From Membranipora membranacea (taxonomy: Eukaryota > Bryozoa > Gymnolaemata > Cheilostomatida > Membraniporidae): 60,000 nucleotides of DNA. This document shows, piece after piece, positions 36,001 to 49,400 of this stretch. Position 1 is the stretch's first letter. Each line of letters starts with the position of its first letter. Both the position numbers and the translations under genes were made by a program. Location of the stretch: positions 23,249,681 to 23,309,680 of the forward strand of contig OU612071.1 of assembly GCA_914767715.1 (NCBI GenBank). The letters run 5' to 3'. Below the pieces are notes generated by a model, which saw only the letters and a program-made list of their open reading frames with translations, was not told where the DNA came from and did not search any database.

Positions 36001-39000
36001 TCATAAAGAGAAACTGCATGAAAACACTGCGCCCTGACTGATAGTGTTCAAGCAACTTTCAAGCAAGGCTGGTCTACAAAATTGTTTCAATACTAGGCAT
36101 CACATATACTGTATATGCATGTTAGTGATCTCAGCTAACAGTAAAAAAAATTGACATCAAAAATGGATGGGAATTAAATTCCTTGATAGCTATAGCTCCT
36201 GCAAAAAAGAAGTATTTAGCTTTTCATAAGCTATAATCACGTAAATAAGTTACCATAAACTTACTGTCTTTTGACAATTTTTATATTTAGTCAAATAAAT
36301 GTTGATAACACCAAATTGCAAATTAAACTTAACAAATTACCTGCCTTCAGTGGGAATCCTATCCAACTTACATCCATAGTCATAGCATGATTGATAAAAC
36401 AATGGTCCATAAAAACTAAAGCAAATTGCAGGATTGTGCACACTTTCTGCCATTGTGGGCAGGAGGTATTTGTTTGCACAACTGTCTTATATCGTTGTAT
36501 GGCTTTGATCTGAACTGATCTGTGTCTACTATGATGAAACGCAAATCATACTTGATTGTTTTTACCTCTTAGCACCAAAATTGCATATTTAGGGAAAAAG
36601 AAAGATCGATAAAAACCACATAACAATTTTCACAGATTGTTAGTCTTCCTTTTCTTCCTTTGCCTCAGATGAGTTTAATCAGTCATGACAAAATAGTGCC
36701 GGAATGCTATTTCTTTTTACAAGATTTTTTGATAATCAATTTAGGGTGGTCAGATTTGGCCCATAATAGAAGGAATCACATAAGCATCGGCTGGTATTTA
36801 GTACCTTTTGAAATCAGATAGACAAAGAAGAACACAAATGCATGATTTTTATGGAATTGAACAATCAAAGCTGTGTAAGAAGATTTAAATTGTCAGGATA
36901 ATCAATAAAGCCAGTTGATATAGCAAAGTATAATTATAATGATAAGCTGCATGGATGAAAGTGCAAACTGAATAACAAGCTGTCTCTACTAGCCTGGGTA
37001 GGCTGTAGGGGATGGGTAGGGTCGTGTTTGAACAGCCCGGGTCGATCTGTTGTGATCTCTTCAAGGTCGCGACACAGACCTGTATATCATTTTCATAAAT
37101 TTGGATTTGTGATATAGACTTTGACTGACTTAAATATCTTTGTTAGTTCAACCAAGGAGTAGTCCTTGGTTTGACTGTATGAATCTTCTCCTTATTCCAT
37201 ATGATTCCCTCTTCATTTGGCATGCCATACTGCTTGTTAAATTGCTGAGCCAATAGAGACTGGCTGGAGTGGAGGCAATTTTTTTTACTTAATTCAGCGT
37301 CACGATCAATAGACATTGATACACAGACACGACTTAAAATGTTTCTATAATATAGTTCTTGTGCTCACATTACCAATTGATCATTGAATGAAATCGGACA
37401 ACTTTCAATTTATTCCTAATTCCCAACTATTGCCATCCATTTTCAAATTGTCCTCTCTTTTGGAATGGATTGACCCTGGCTGTCCCCCGCTCCCCACCCA
37501 CCCAACCCAGACAGTTTGCCCAGACTGCCTCTCTACTTTTTTCCATAATAATTCATGCGACAGTTCATAACCTCTTGACTGTCATACAAATTGGGGCACT
37601 CTAATTTGAATAACAAATTGTACATAGAAATTAGTTGACAGTCAAAACTATTGATGTGTTGATAAAAATTTTCCATAAGGCATTGGCAACAAGTTATATT
37701 TAGTCCTAATCATATTCACAAAATAAATGTTTAGTAAATCAACACCCTAATGTGTGGTACTCTGTCACCTGATAATCACCCTTAGATACTCAGCCTTTTG
37801 TCACGTTTGCAAAATCATTGCCCGTATCTAGATTTGCGGCGTCAAGTTATAGTTGTATTTCCGCATATTACATCGTATTGCTTGTCAATTATCGCCTCAA
37901 GGCCGGGACAATAAACTAGTAATTATCCTTAAATATTAAGCCTTTTTTGATGTGATGAGTTGAATCAACTTTCAATCCTCTTAAAGTGACAGTCCTAATA
38001 GAAAAGTGGATATATTACCCCAGCAATTCAAATATTGTGAGTTCAAAGGGCAAATGAAAATAATAAAAAAATTAAAATTGTGGAAAATAGCAATTAGTAT
38101 TATATTAATCATTTCAGCAAGGATAATAGTGGATTATAGTGGTCAGGGGGAGGCAATAAATCACTTTGATCCACTATGATTCCAATTTTCAGACTTTGCA
38201 GCAGTTTTACTACAATAAGGTTCACAGGCTGTTTTATTTCATAGGCCCTTATGACTTTTCAGCCTGAGATCTTTAAAACCATACCAAACATGGCCTAGTA
38301 GAACTGTCACTTTAACAATAATCAATATTATTATCATTCTTTGATTGAGGGGAGTTATTCTGCTTGTTTTAGTAAAATTATATTTCAGATGCATTATCGC
38401 TTTCAACATTCTTTGAAAGTATATATTGGAATGAATTTATTTTCATCTTTTTTTCATCTCATATCATTTGCAAATTCACGGTGCATTCTCTCAATCTGTG
38501 TTATGAAATATGATCCCAAGAACAAGTCTGGTCGGATTGAATAATCTCAATGTCAGTGGTTCACCTAATTTAAATATTGGTCTCAATGGGCAAATAATTT
38601 ACAGTTATGCTCAAGCTCATGCTTATGCTTTTTTAATTCTTCAGGAAACGTTATTTACAGAGGTAGGCCGTTGTTTTGCCTGCCTTTCATATTATGGCAT
38701 TGCATAGCGTGGCGTCAAGACAGAGCAAAAATTTCAAAAACTTAAGGTTTTATCTTCATGATCACGGCAGCTTCTAGAGTTTGCTTATATGGAACAATGG
38801 GACATAATTATACTCCAAGTCCAAGTCCAAGTGTATATTATATTTATATCTGATAATATTCCAATTGGTTCCTGATACAGTCATGACAAAGGTACATGGT
38901 AAGAACTGGTTTGGTTGGCAAATACATAACCCTGGTAGACCACATCATAAACAATCTCAATCTAAAAGAAACAAACAAGCAGTATTTCAATTCCACATAT

Positions 39001-39350
39001 CAAAATATCATCTCAAAGCAAACAAATGTACAATTAACAAAGATTAAGTTGTCACCTCAATGGTCTATTTATATTAATTACTCACCAGGATAATATTAAA
39101 GCTAGCGTAAAGTTAAGTAAAATTAAATTCATGTATTTCTAGGACGGATCAGAAGTTGTGCCATTATTATTTCTGAGGAATGACCTTGCCTTCCAAGAAC
39201 CAAACCTCACTGATGAGCAATACCACATATTCTACAAAAGATCCCCTGTCACAACAATGTGACTCATAGCAAATTCAAGCAAGTAAGCATACATACCAAG
39301 GAGCAAGGCATGCATCACTATAACACGGGACAGCTACAACAAAAGCTACA
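33040..39350. other. No gene recognised
   Basis: AT-rich sequence with scattered open frames of 60-110 codons but no domain, signal peptide with splice support or codon pattern that I trust. It includes a short hairpin at about 37145-37175 (TCAACCAAGGAGT / TCCTTGGTTTGA) related to ones at about 975 and 28899. Confidence 0.5.
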
Positions 39351-39351
39351 T

Positions 39352-39667
39352 AAATAACATCCATTGGGGTAGGGTAAGGGTCCAGCCCTGCAAGTAGGTT
39401 ACACCTCATCATAAGAACTTTCACATATCGTCAGGACAAAAAAAAAATCTGAGCATGCATAATAAAATTATTGAATGCAACAGTGTATTGTGCACCCTGA
39501 TCACTGTCAATAGCGCTACTACCGTATACATCAAATGATGATTTATAGCATTCGTTATGCAACCACAAATCACTATGTAGAAACTGTTTGTAAACAGTAA
39601 ACGAAAGAGGGATGTCCCCAACCACAAGATCAGCTGATTCATTCATAAGTATAAGACATTCATTTTT
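39352..39667 (+). repeat. Left terminal inverted repeat of ISL2EU element
   Basis: Reverse complement of about 46134-46456. Shared blocks include AAGGGTCCAGCCCTGCAAGTA, CATCATAAGAACTTTC and TGATTCATTCATAAGTATAA. The open frames in both repeats mirror each other and are not genes. Confidence 0.92.
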
Positions 39668-39743
39668 AAGACAATAGCATTCAATCTACAGGAAGATTTT
39701 GAGCAAATACCACTAAATATTTCATGCAAGATTTAAAATAGTA

Positions 39744-42564
39744 ATGACATCATCATCCATGGACAGTACAGTAGACAAAGTAACGCATTCTGAAATAGAA
39801 ATGTGGAGTGTTGATAGTTTGAAAGATTATTGCCGAAGGCGAGGATATAAAGTTTCTGGATCTAAGAAAGAACTTGTGTCAAGGGCCTATGTCTTGGCGA
39901 ATGATAACATTCCTGAAATCGAGGGCAAACGTAAAAAGGAGCTGTCAAGAAAGAAGGATTATAAAGGTCTTTACACCAAAGGTCTGCCGTCATCTGACCC
40001 GGTAAAACTGAAAAACTGGATTGATGAAACGAATGGATTAAGATTGCGGCCACCAGTATCCTATTTAGATATACATTGGTTTATGAGGGAACACGGCAGC
40101 GTTGGACTGAATCGGGAAGCTATGACTGCCTACAAAACTGGAAAAGCATTCAATCATTTTCAGTGTGACTGGTTGAAGGAAGTGTTTTACTGTCCTATCA
40201 GCAAATCAAACGAATACTGCTATCTCAAAGCAAAGTGTACTCCAAGCAAAAGAGTCAATGACGTTCTCCATGAGCTGTGGGTTAAGATAAAAAAGAAAAG
40301 TGGAGATATCGTCTCTGCCTACTGCAGTTGTGTCGCTGGGTAAGCAGTTATAAAATTGTGTTAACAAGGAATGGAAAGGAGTATTTTTGCGATGTACTGT
40401 TTTGATGTTATTATACACTTCCTATTTGGCAGACAATGTTCCTTTAATTAGGATAATTTTTTTTTTTTAATTTATATTCCAAAAAATTGTTCATGATTTG
40501 ATAGGTAATTACTGTTTGCCATATAAATTTTAACTTGCTAAAATGGTGAAAAACTAAAAAGATTAGCTAGCTGGCCTTTGATCATTTTATACAATATTAT
40601 GTTATCACATCATTGTTAACTTTTCCTTTTACAGATTGAGTCAGACCTGTAACCATGTTGCAGCTCTTCTGTTCAAAGTGGAGCATGCATATAAACTCGA
40701 CCTATCCAGCCCTGCTTGTACATCCACAAGTAATGTTTGGAAAGAACCATCTGGTTCCAAAGTTGAGCTGAATCTGAGGTTGAGGGCGATGAAATTTATC
40801 AAGCCAGACCACTCAATAGGAATAGGTGTGTTATTTTTAAGGAATAAGAGCTATGTATGCGTCAATATTTGTGTGTAAATGTAGCAAGGAATATTTCACC
40901 CCTTGATTTTCCAGAAAACTGTTTAACCTATATTTTTGCAACAAAGAGCGTTGTCAATCAAATTACATAACATAACAGAATTTTTGCTCATAACACATGA
41001 GGTTTTTGCACTTCATTTCTAATGGAGAGGAAACCAGCACTCTATAAAGATATATATTTACTGTCGTTGTGCTGGTGGACGGTGGTATTTTTTTAGTTAA
41101 GTTTATTATCAGATCCAATATTACCATGTGATGATAAAAATGGACCACAGGGTGCTATGGATAAAAACGATACTAAAATATTTCAGTCTACATTAAAACT
41201 GTTGTCTCGGTATGACATATAATATTTAAAAAGTTATTTATAGCCATGCATGATTAAAGTCTATAATTGTGTATAAATAATCACATTGATACATTTTTTT
41301 TGTATAGTAAATGTGCCAGAGCAAGTCCGCAATGACCTGGTGGAGCTCTGCAAAGGGAGAGAGACTCTAGTTGATGACAAGGATCCGGACAACTACAAAA
41401 CATTCTTGGCAGGAGTTCGAGAAGTTTTGCCGGATGCATCTATATTTCTTCCAGGTGAATAAAGATAGGCTTTTAATTAGATATTGATACGGATTACTGC
41501 ATTGCTCAACCAAGAAAATTGAAGGATTTGTAAATAAATCTGCGGGTACCCATTTCCCTTCACAAACTTGATAGATTGCAAGCAAGATGAAATGTTTAAT
41601 GATGTCAATCACAATGAAATAATTATACATATCCATTTATATTCCTTAATTTTCTTCAAAGGAACAATTCATAGTGACAGCGCTGATACAGATATGATAC
41701 AGTCTGATAAATCAGTTGGAGCAGCATCTCAGCCTGAAGTAATTTTACTGGATGATGAAATGGAGACGGAGACACCACAGCTACCAGAATCAGCTAAGAT
41801 TGATGTGCAAGCAAGAGACAGTTTAAACGCCATGGATCTAATAGCGAAGCTAGCGCTTAGTGAAGATGACATCAAAAGTATTGAGAGGTTAACTATAGGC
41901 CAGAGCAGCAACCCTCTATGGTTTGAGGCCAGAAAAGGGTGTAACACTGAATCTAATTTTTATGGTGCACATACAACAGTTGAGACAGTGTAAGAAAAAA
42001 CCAGATGAAACATGCGATGCCCTAATAAATAGATTGTTGTATCCAACCCCATTGGACAACATAGCTCATGTACAGCGGGGATCAGCTATGGAATCTGTGG
42101 CATCCATAAAACTAATCAGTAGAATGAAAGCGTTGGGCCACATCAACCCATCATTCAGGTCATGTGGTCTGTTTATTGATAGAGCTGACCAGTTCTTAGG
42201 TGCCAGCCCTGATGGGATAGTGACTTGTGACTGTTGTCCTGAGTGGCTGGCTGAAATTAAATGTCCAACAACACAATTTTCCAGCTACCAACATATAATG
42301 GAAGGTAAATTAAAGAAAAAAGATCCCTACTACGGGCAGGTGCAGGGACAAATGATGATAACTGGCATCAAAGAGTCGTGGTTTTTTGTTTTTTTTTAGG
42401 ACCATCAGGGTCATTTGGAACTGATAGCATACGACGAAGAATTCAGCAGCCATCTCCGTGACAATATCAAAAGTTTTATCATTTTTATATGGGTCCCCAA
42501 ATTATTTTGGGGCTTAAACGTAAAATTTAAATTCTTGTCATCGTTCTGTTCACCCCAGTCTTAG
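39744..42564 (+). pseudogene. SAP-SWIM-YqaJ nuclease-like protein of ISL2EU element
   Basis: Likely processes DNA ends in transposition; the YqaJ fold is a lambda-exonuclease-type PD-(D/E)xK nuclease. Exons 39744-40339, 40635-40825, 41308-41454 and 41662 onward are joined at GT-AG sites with consistent phases. Order: a SAP-like DNA-binding helix pair (residues about 18-52, VDSLKDYCRRRGYKVSGSKK); a SWIM zinc finger split by intron 1 (CSCVAGLSQTCNH); an acidic linker; LWFEARKG; then the nuclease core with GASPDGI, EIKCP and YYGQVQGQM. Asp and Glu-x-Lys are kept. A one-base shift at about 41990 (after VETV) and an in-frame TAG at 42397 interrupt it; conserved-looking sequence (YDEEFSSHL) follows the stop, and the frame ends at 42564. 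Confidence 0.8.
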
Positions 42565-43068
42565 TACTTACTTACTTACATGTATAGGTTTGTTTTGCTG
42601 TTCCATCCACAGCTGGTGCAATATTACTTTTGCTGTTTGAAATAATATCCTTTACATAAGTCCACACCCCAGTTGATAAAATACATTCTTGTATCTCACT
42701 GTTCCTACCTTTATGCATGACAATGTTGGATGTTTTGATCAAACAACTCATATTTATTCAGTAATCCAATCTAAGTTCATAAATTTAATATGGCTATTTA
42801 GCCAGCAATGTGGTCCTCCAATATTTGTCCTCAAATATCTAACCTAATAGTGGTGATTCAGAGCAATAATCGCAAACAAGCTCTACAGGATAGAACCACA
42901 GAGTAAGGATATTTATCCTTTCTCTGTGATAGAACCATGACAGGTCGAGTTAGAACTGCATCTTTTCACTCAGGTCAAACCTGTTTATTTAATCTTGTCA
43001 ACGGCATTCCGTTTGAAAATTAGGCTCTGTACTAAAACATCAATATTTGAGTAAGCTGCTGTGACCCA

Positions 43069-43145
43069 GTTGTATAATGAGAGTGTGGTTGTATAATGGG
43101 AGTGCGGTTGTATAATGGGAGTGCGGTTGTATAATGGGAGTGCGG
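43069..43145 (+). repeat. 19-bp tandem repeat
   Basis: Four copies of TTGTATAATGGGAGTGCGG, the first diverged, lie between the two convergent genes of the ISL2EU element. Confidence 0.9.
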
Positions 43146-43705
43146 GTTTTATGTCTGGTTTGGCTATTCAACTCAACATCCTTTGACTATAATAATGATT
43201 TTCACAGGTGAATCTAATATTTACAGTAATATCAATAATATCATAGTTTCTTTCTGGGCTTATATTATTTGCTTGAAGTCAGGTCAGGTGAATCATAGAA
43301 ATCACACAAACATTGTCAGCAACAATGAAAAAACAGCAATCTTTTTTCAGTTACACAGTCCTTTGAAAGAGTTTTCGTTAAGACAAGCAGTTCAAATATG
43401 AATTGTGGTCAACATTACATCTTTTGAATCAAAATATACAAGCTACAGCTTTTTTTTATTAGGATTATGATTAGGATTATCTTTAGTCTCTGATATAAAT
43501 AGGCAATGAATTCACAAATTATGGCAGGTCCAGTAAAAAACTGACAATAATCCTTGTAAAACTGGTAAATAATCCCCGGTAAGCTGAAAATAATCCATGC
43601 AAGTCAGGCTAGCTATAATGTAAGATGCATAATTGGGTAACCCAAATATTATAACTCAGCCTGATTCTAACATAGTCTATGCTGCCTCTGGCTGAGGATA
43701 TTTGT

Positions 43706-46051
43706 CTATTCATCAGCTGCAGTCCAGCAACTTACTAGTGGAGGCTGCAAATTTGTGAGTGCTGCACATATTATAAATAAAATGTCATTAACATGCCTAA
43801 GCGTTTTGTTATCTAAAGTTGAAGAAACCATTTCGAAATACTTTGTGTCTTCTAATAACACGCTCAACATGTATCCGTACATTAGCCACCCTCTTTGTAT
43901 CCTGTACTTGTCTAGAAGTCATCTGGGTGGTTCCTTTTCCTGCTGGTGGTATTATCAGCTCAGCATGCCTGCTAAGTAGCTCCTGTGACAATGCAAAGCC
44001 TCTATCTGCCATTACTCGGTCATTTGGATTAATATAGTCAAAAAATTGGAGTCTCTAGTAATAAATCTATCTGCGCATCTTCCAGCATACAACTCAGATA
44101 TATAGCAGATGCTACCTTGAGGTGTAATAGCGACCAGGCACTTAACAGTTTTGTTATGTTTGTATTCGGACCATGTTGCTGCTTGGTTTTGAAGGTCCTT
44201 AGCTTTTTGAATGGTGAACTCGGTGCAGTCAATAATACAACGTAGTCTTTTATAGTTCGAGTATTCTTTGGGGATAGTTTTAGCGATTTCTTCCACAGTG
44301 TAAAAGACAATGAGAGGCTTCAGCACTTTGGTGAGGAGTGGTAGGGTACAGTTGAGAATTTCCGTAACACTGGTCTCACTGATGTCAAATCTGTAAATAA
44401 ATTTTTTTTTTAAATATTTGGCTAAAATGATAGTTTTATAAAGAGATTTAGATAATTAATCAATCTAGAATATTTTTTTGTGATCCCATGGGTGTTCCCT
44501 TCTAATAATGACCGACAAAGCCAGAGAAATAAAAGGTACGTCTTATTTTTTGTAGCTAATATTTTTGCACTTTAGCTTGCACCAAGACCTTTCAGCTATT
44601 GTAACATTATGTACAGTGCATGTACATTGTAAGAAATGGGTAACAATATCGTGTATTGTTTACCACATATTGCTCTTACAAAGTCAAATTTTATATTTAC
44701 CTGTCAGCTAGATCCTTGCGTAAAAGTCCAAGTCTAAGCCTCATTAACACTAGCAGCAGCCGATCTTCATTGCACAGCTTGACATGTGTATTCTTACGGA
44801 AGTTCTGAAATCTTTTGTACTTAAGCTGTGCGATATGGGTGACAGGTTTTGTTTTCTTCACTACATGGAGCTGACTGTAGAGTTCAGCTAATAGTTCAAA
44901 AATCTTCACCTTTGGGACACCAGTGTAAAATGACGCATCTTGGTCTGTTTTCAAGAGCTTTTTGTGTTTGATGAAGTTTGAGCTGGGCAGTTTTGGCTCT
45001 TAAAACCATAGATTTGGCCATGAGTTTTCCATTAGCCTCCAATAGTTCTTGATTGTTATTATCAGCTGCAGACGTTGGGACAGATGGTCTATGTAGCTCA
45101 TCAGTGGCAGCGGCATATAGCCCTTCCTGAATATTGACCAGAGGTTTAGTCTCGATTTCACTGAAGCACTCATCATCAAATAATGTTTCCATGTATTTGT
45201 TTCGTGAGAGGAAATATTAGATGGACCTGGTTGACTAGATCTGTCTGATATCATTAGTGGCTCCGAGCTGCTGGTTGTTCTGCTTCTACTAATACGTTTT
45301 CTTTTTATTCCTTGGGTTCCTCAGTAAAGTGCTAATCTTCAGTGTTGCATCGTATCCAAGCTTCTGCGTAGGATTGGGATTTTTATCAGTGGGTAGACCA
45401 TCCACAAAATGAACACAGCATACTCTCGAATTACTGTCTGGGACCCACAAAGTTTTATCAGTTTCGCTTTTTTGTCAATTGATCAAGGTGACCCAATTCT
45501 TTCACTTTAGGTTATCAGTCGGAAATCTAAAAATTGTGTAAATGGTAGACATCCACACAATCCTGTAAAAGATAATATTAAAGTAAAAAAGTCGTCAATG
45601 TTTTATTTAAATGATTTTGATATCTTATATAAATCTTTATAAATTTATCAAAGCTTGCTCGGTAATCTTCAAATTTCATGCATTGTAACTGATAGCTCAG
45701 ATCAGACTAATAATAATAAAGAAAGAAGACAAATGGTGCAGCAGTAGCCTTGTCACGTGGCTACGGGTTTTGGACCAAAAAAACAAAACACATTGCTGCG
45801 TGAAAAGGCTAGTGCAGCAATATTTGCAATTACCATTTCTGAACTTTCAGGCGTGTATATGCGTGATTTAATATCAAAATCTGCTATGTTTTGGTTCATT
45901 ACTTATAAAGCTTGGAATAATCATGAGGAAAATAAAAACTGATCTTACCCTTATTTTGTCCAGTGTCTTTTTTATATTGCTGCTTCTTGATGTTAGATAT
46001 TTTCCCCGAGTGATTAGTGCAACCCATAGCTGCACAACTAGCTGCTGGCAT
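43706..46051 (-). pseudogene. ISL2EU transposase (THAP plus DDE), decayed
   Basis: Exon 1 (46051-45949) encodes the THAP start with Cys-x4-Cys (CAAMGC). Exon 2 (45562-44701, after TTTTACAG) holds RFPTDN, WVTLI, then Cys-x2-His (VCCVHF) and the GLPTDKNPNP segment, followed by a helical region. Exon 3 (44390-43706) is the catalytic part: IDCTEF (Asp 1), MADRGF (Asp 2) and IHVERVIRR (Glu), then NLQPPLV near the end. This is the DDE_4 arrangement. The copy has a stop and several one-base shifts (about 45500, 45310, 45200, 44955, 44040, 43845). It is convergent with the SWIM-YqaJ gene, and the start lies just inside the right inverted repeat. Confidence 0.8.
45745..45812. repeat. Short hairpin family, copy 2
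   Basis: TAGCCTTGTCACGTGGC faces GCTGCGTGAAAAGGCTA around a GGTTTTGGACCAAAAAAAC core, like 19425-19490. It lies in intron 1 of the ISL2EU transposase. Confidence 0.65.
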
Positions 46052-46133
46052 TATTTATCTTCTTATCTTTTGAACTTATTTGACTTTGTATGCGATGACT
46101 ATAAATGCTTTCATATAATGACTGTTTTCGGAT

Positions 46134-46456
46134 AAAACTGAACGTCTTATACTTATGAATGAATCAGCTGATCTTGTGGTTGGGGAAATCCCTCTTTTGT
46201 TTACTCTTTACAAACAGTTTCTACATAGTGATTTGTGGTTGCATAATGAATGCTATAAATCATCCTTTGATGTATGCGGTAGTAGAGCTAATTGACAGTG
46301 ATCAGGGTGCACAATACACCGTTGCATTCAATAACTTTATCATGCATGCTCAGATTTTTTTGTCTTGCTGATATGGGAAAGTTCTTATGATGAGGTATAA
46401 CTTACTTGCAGGGCTGGACCCTTACCTTACCTTACCTTACCTAATGGATGTCATTT
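46134..46456 (-). repeat. Right terminal inverted repeat of ISL2EU element
   Basis: Partner of 39352-39667. It carries an extra CTTAC microsatellite expansion near the tip (about 46420-46441). Confidence 0.92.
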
Positions 46457-46459
46457 CTG

Positions 46460-49400
46460 CAAGTTTATCACAGGCTACATGATAAGCCATGATAAATTTG
46501 TGTTCGACAGGAGGAGATAACTCTTATTTAAAACAGGGCACAGAAAAGTGTCCGATGTCGTGTATTAAATGAAAGGAACTGGTTGTAGTTCTATTCACAC
46601 AAAACTGAAATGGTAAACTTTCATGTATAAGAAAGAGTGAAGTGGTCGAGAAAAAATGATCTGTCAGTCAGTCTTATAAGTTAGGTGACTACATCCTACA
46701 GGCACCAATTCATACATCTGGTGCTATTGTATTGTATACATTCAATGAGGTGAATAAAAACAGGCTGACTAAAAATTAATGGTGGTGAGTTATGCACTCC
46801 CATGTAGGAAATCTCAATCTACCGCATCAGTTCCGTTGTAATTACAGAATGCTCATTACTTCTGAAGTGTAGGGGCTAATTGGTTGGGTTCTTGTGAATA
46901 TATCGTTGCCGGCATGCTGGACAAATTTTAGGATGACTACCATTTATTAGTAATTTACTTATTTCGTGGTTACACTGTATAATTAATAAATCTCGAAAGG
47001 TTAAATTATTTGCTTATAGATGTGAATGAAGCATCAAGTTGATGCGTTAGTTGCAATGGATGCTTCACATTGGATGATTATACATGATCAGTCACACTTT
47101 TTATATTGTTTATCGTTTTTAAGTGTTCTCTACAGCAGATTACTTTGAAAGGAATTTTCACAAAACTCTTCCCAATCTGTATTTGATTTACTTGAATATC
47201 ATGCTCTCATTAATGTTTTAATGTCAGACTCCCTCCTAAAGGTAATGTAACATACAAAGTCAATTTCAAAGGTTTTAACAGGAAAATCCTATGAAATCGA
47301 GCAGGAGCATCATTGAAAAACGTGATGGTGACCCCAGTTTGGGAGTTCATGGGCGTTGTAGGTCCACCACATTTATGACACCGACGGCACTTGCTCTGAA
47401 AGAGTTAATTTGTGCCAGTGTATCAAACGCTAAAACATGCTTGCACATGTTCATTTTTGGATTTCATGATAGTGAACTGAGTAACATATAGCATATTGTG
47501 TTTAAAGTGTCTGTAAAAGATCAGGTTTTTTGGTATCATTCTAGAGCTCTCAGTCTAGTTAAGAACATTATGCTATGTCCAAAGGCAGCCTGTGGCCCAG
47601 TTAAGACTTATTTGCCCTCAAATTTGGGATGAGAAGGTACTAAAAAGGTACTATTTTTTCCTTTGGAGTTGTGATCACTTGTTGAAAATAGTACCTTTTT
47701 AGTACCTTAGATTGTAATGGGAATATACAGTATCTCGTAAGTAAGACATTTTGTTATGACACAGTGGTTTTGATATTCCCTATACAATATCAAATCACAC
47801 ATATTTTATCTGTTGAATGAATGAGTGAATACAATGCAAAGTTAATCTGTCCCATGTTATGTGGCTTAGCTGGTAAAATGGGATAGTGTATAAAATTTCA
47901 TAATTGAATGACAAAGCAAACGATCGACCTAAATCAAGCATGGCAAAAATTACAACTCTAGCTCATCCGACAGCGAGGGTGAAAATTACATGGAGATTAA
48001 CAGATCCAGTGCGAGCGAGATTGAAAATCATTTAGGAGGCAATTATAGCAAATCAACGTCGAGTCCATTAGATTATCATAGGGAAAATATCCCTGAGGTA
48101 GTCCCACCACTCAAGTTTAAATCTGTATGATTTCGGCCACTTGAAATAACCCACAGTGCTTTGACAGATACAACATTTTCTGTTAACCATGGTTACTGCT
48201 CGAGATAGAAATTGGCAATATAAAGGCAGATCAATACATCGCTAAAGTATTTCAAGGTTTTGTTTATATTTATTTGATGAATATATGAGATTGCGGCTAC
48301 ATCGATTGTATCAAAGATTATAAATACTAAGATATGACATTCCAATCAAACTCTGTCTTCAGCCCGCATGCTTTATGATTAGTGGCTTTCAATAGAATTT
48401 CAATGGAAGATTCAAAATTTACACGGTAGACTGTATGTTTTTCTAAATTGCACAGAAATCTAAAATAATTTCCTTTTAAATGTCGACATTTCGGGCATTA
48501 GGATGATGTTAAAATCCAAAGCATGCGATGATTAATACTGAGTGATTTGAAGTTTTGAGAATCTTTACAACAATTTTTGCAAATATTCTGATGTTTGGAA
48601 CACAATATTTTCTCGGAGAAACTTTGTTGTTCACATCAAAAACTGGAATTAACAAGTCACAGAGTAAATTGAACTAAATAAATTTGTCATCTAGTTATTT
48701 CGGACTTCAGGGTGATGAAAAATGTAAATGAATTTTACTGCTTCTTAAAGAGGAGTAATGATAATCGTGTTAGCAGTGAGATACCTTGAGAAACTTTCTA
48801 TATTATTTTACATCAGATCTTGTCCATCTGTGCATCACAGATACTCAGCACATCTAAACATGGACTATCAATATTACTGACTGAGTGCAGCAGGCCATAT
48901 GAGAACCTATGTCAAAGCACACATCAGTCACTTAGGAAATTAATTTGTCAAGTTTTTGAGTTATTTCATCAGTATGAATCTTATTTAGGGGGCTAGTGTT
49001 GGATATCATCACAAGATTTGGTACAAACCATAAAGCATTGTATGGACCATTTTTAGGTAAGCAAGGCTTTGTCAGCAGGAAGAATCCACTGCTCCAGTGT
49101 AATCTTATTCAAACAGAGCAAAAAAGCGCTGCGGCCTGAAAATAAAAGTCACTCGCTATGGACAGGGAATGGGTCATAGTCATTGATTGTAATGTACAGT
49201 CAGTATTTATAATCTTTGGTACAGAGGTTCTTCTAATCTCATCTTCGACATGGGCTCATAACAGAGATGAAGGATGTTTTGATTAGCAGTCTCAACTCAT
49301 TAAATAGTGTGTATACAAATCCTTTTGAACTTTTATGTCATCGTCAGACTTGTGAGTGACTTTGCCATGTATTTGCAAAAGTTGTTATCTAACCACAATA

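Larger units (their letters stand above)
39352..46456. mobile_element. ISL2EU-type two-gene DNA transposon
   Basis: A 7.1-kb element is bounded by about 320-bp inverted repeats. Two convergent genes lie inside: a SAP-SWIM-YqaJ nuclease protein (+) and a THAP plus DDE transposase (-). This gene pair is, to my knowledge, characteristic of ISL2EU transposons. Both genes carry frameshifts or stops, so the copy is dead. Exact ends and the short target duplication could not be fixed; the inverted match begins at AAATAACATCCATT on the left and AAATGACATCCATT read inward on the right. Confidence 0.85.

Noticed and set aside
39421-39646. 73-codon frame and its near twin at 46159-46371
   Set aside because: They resemble each other only because they lie in the two inverted repeats of the ISL2EU element.
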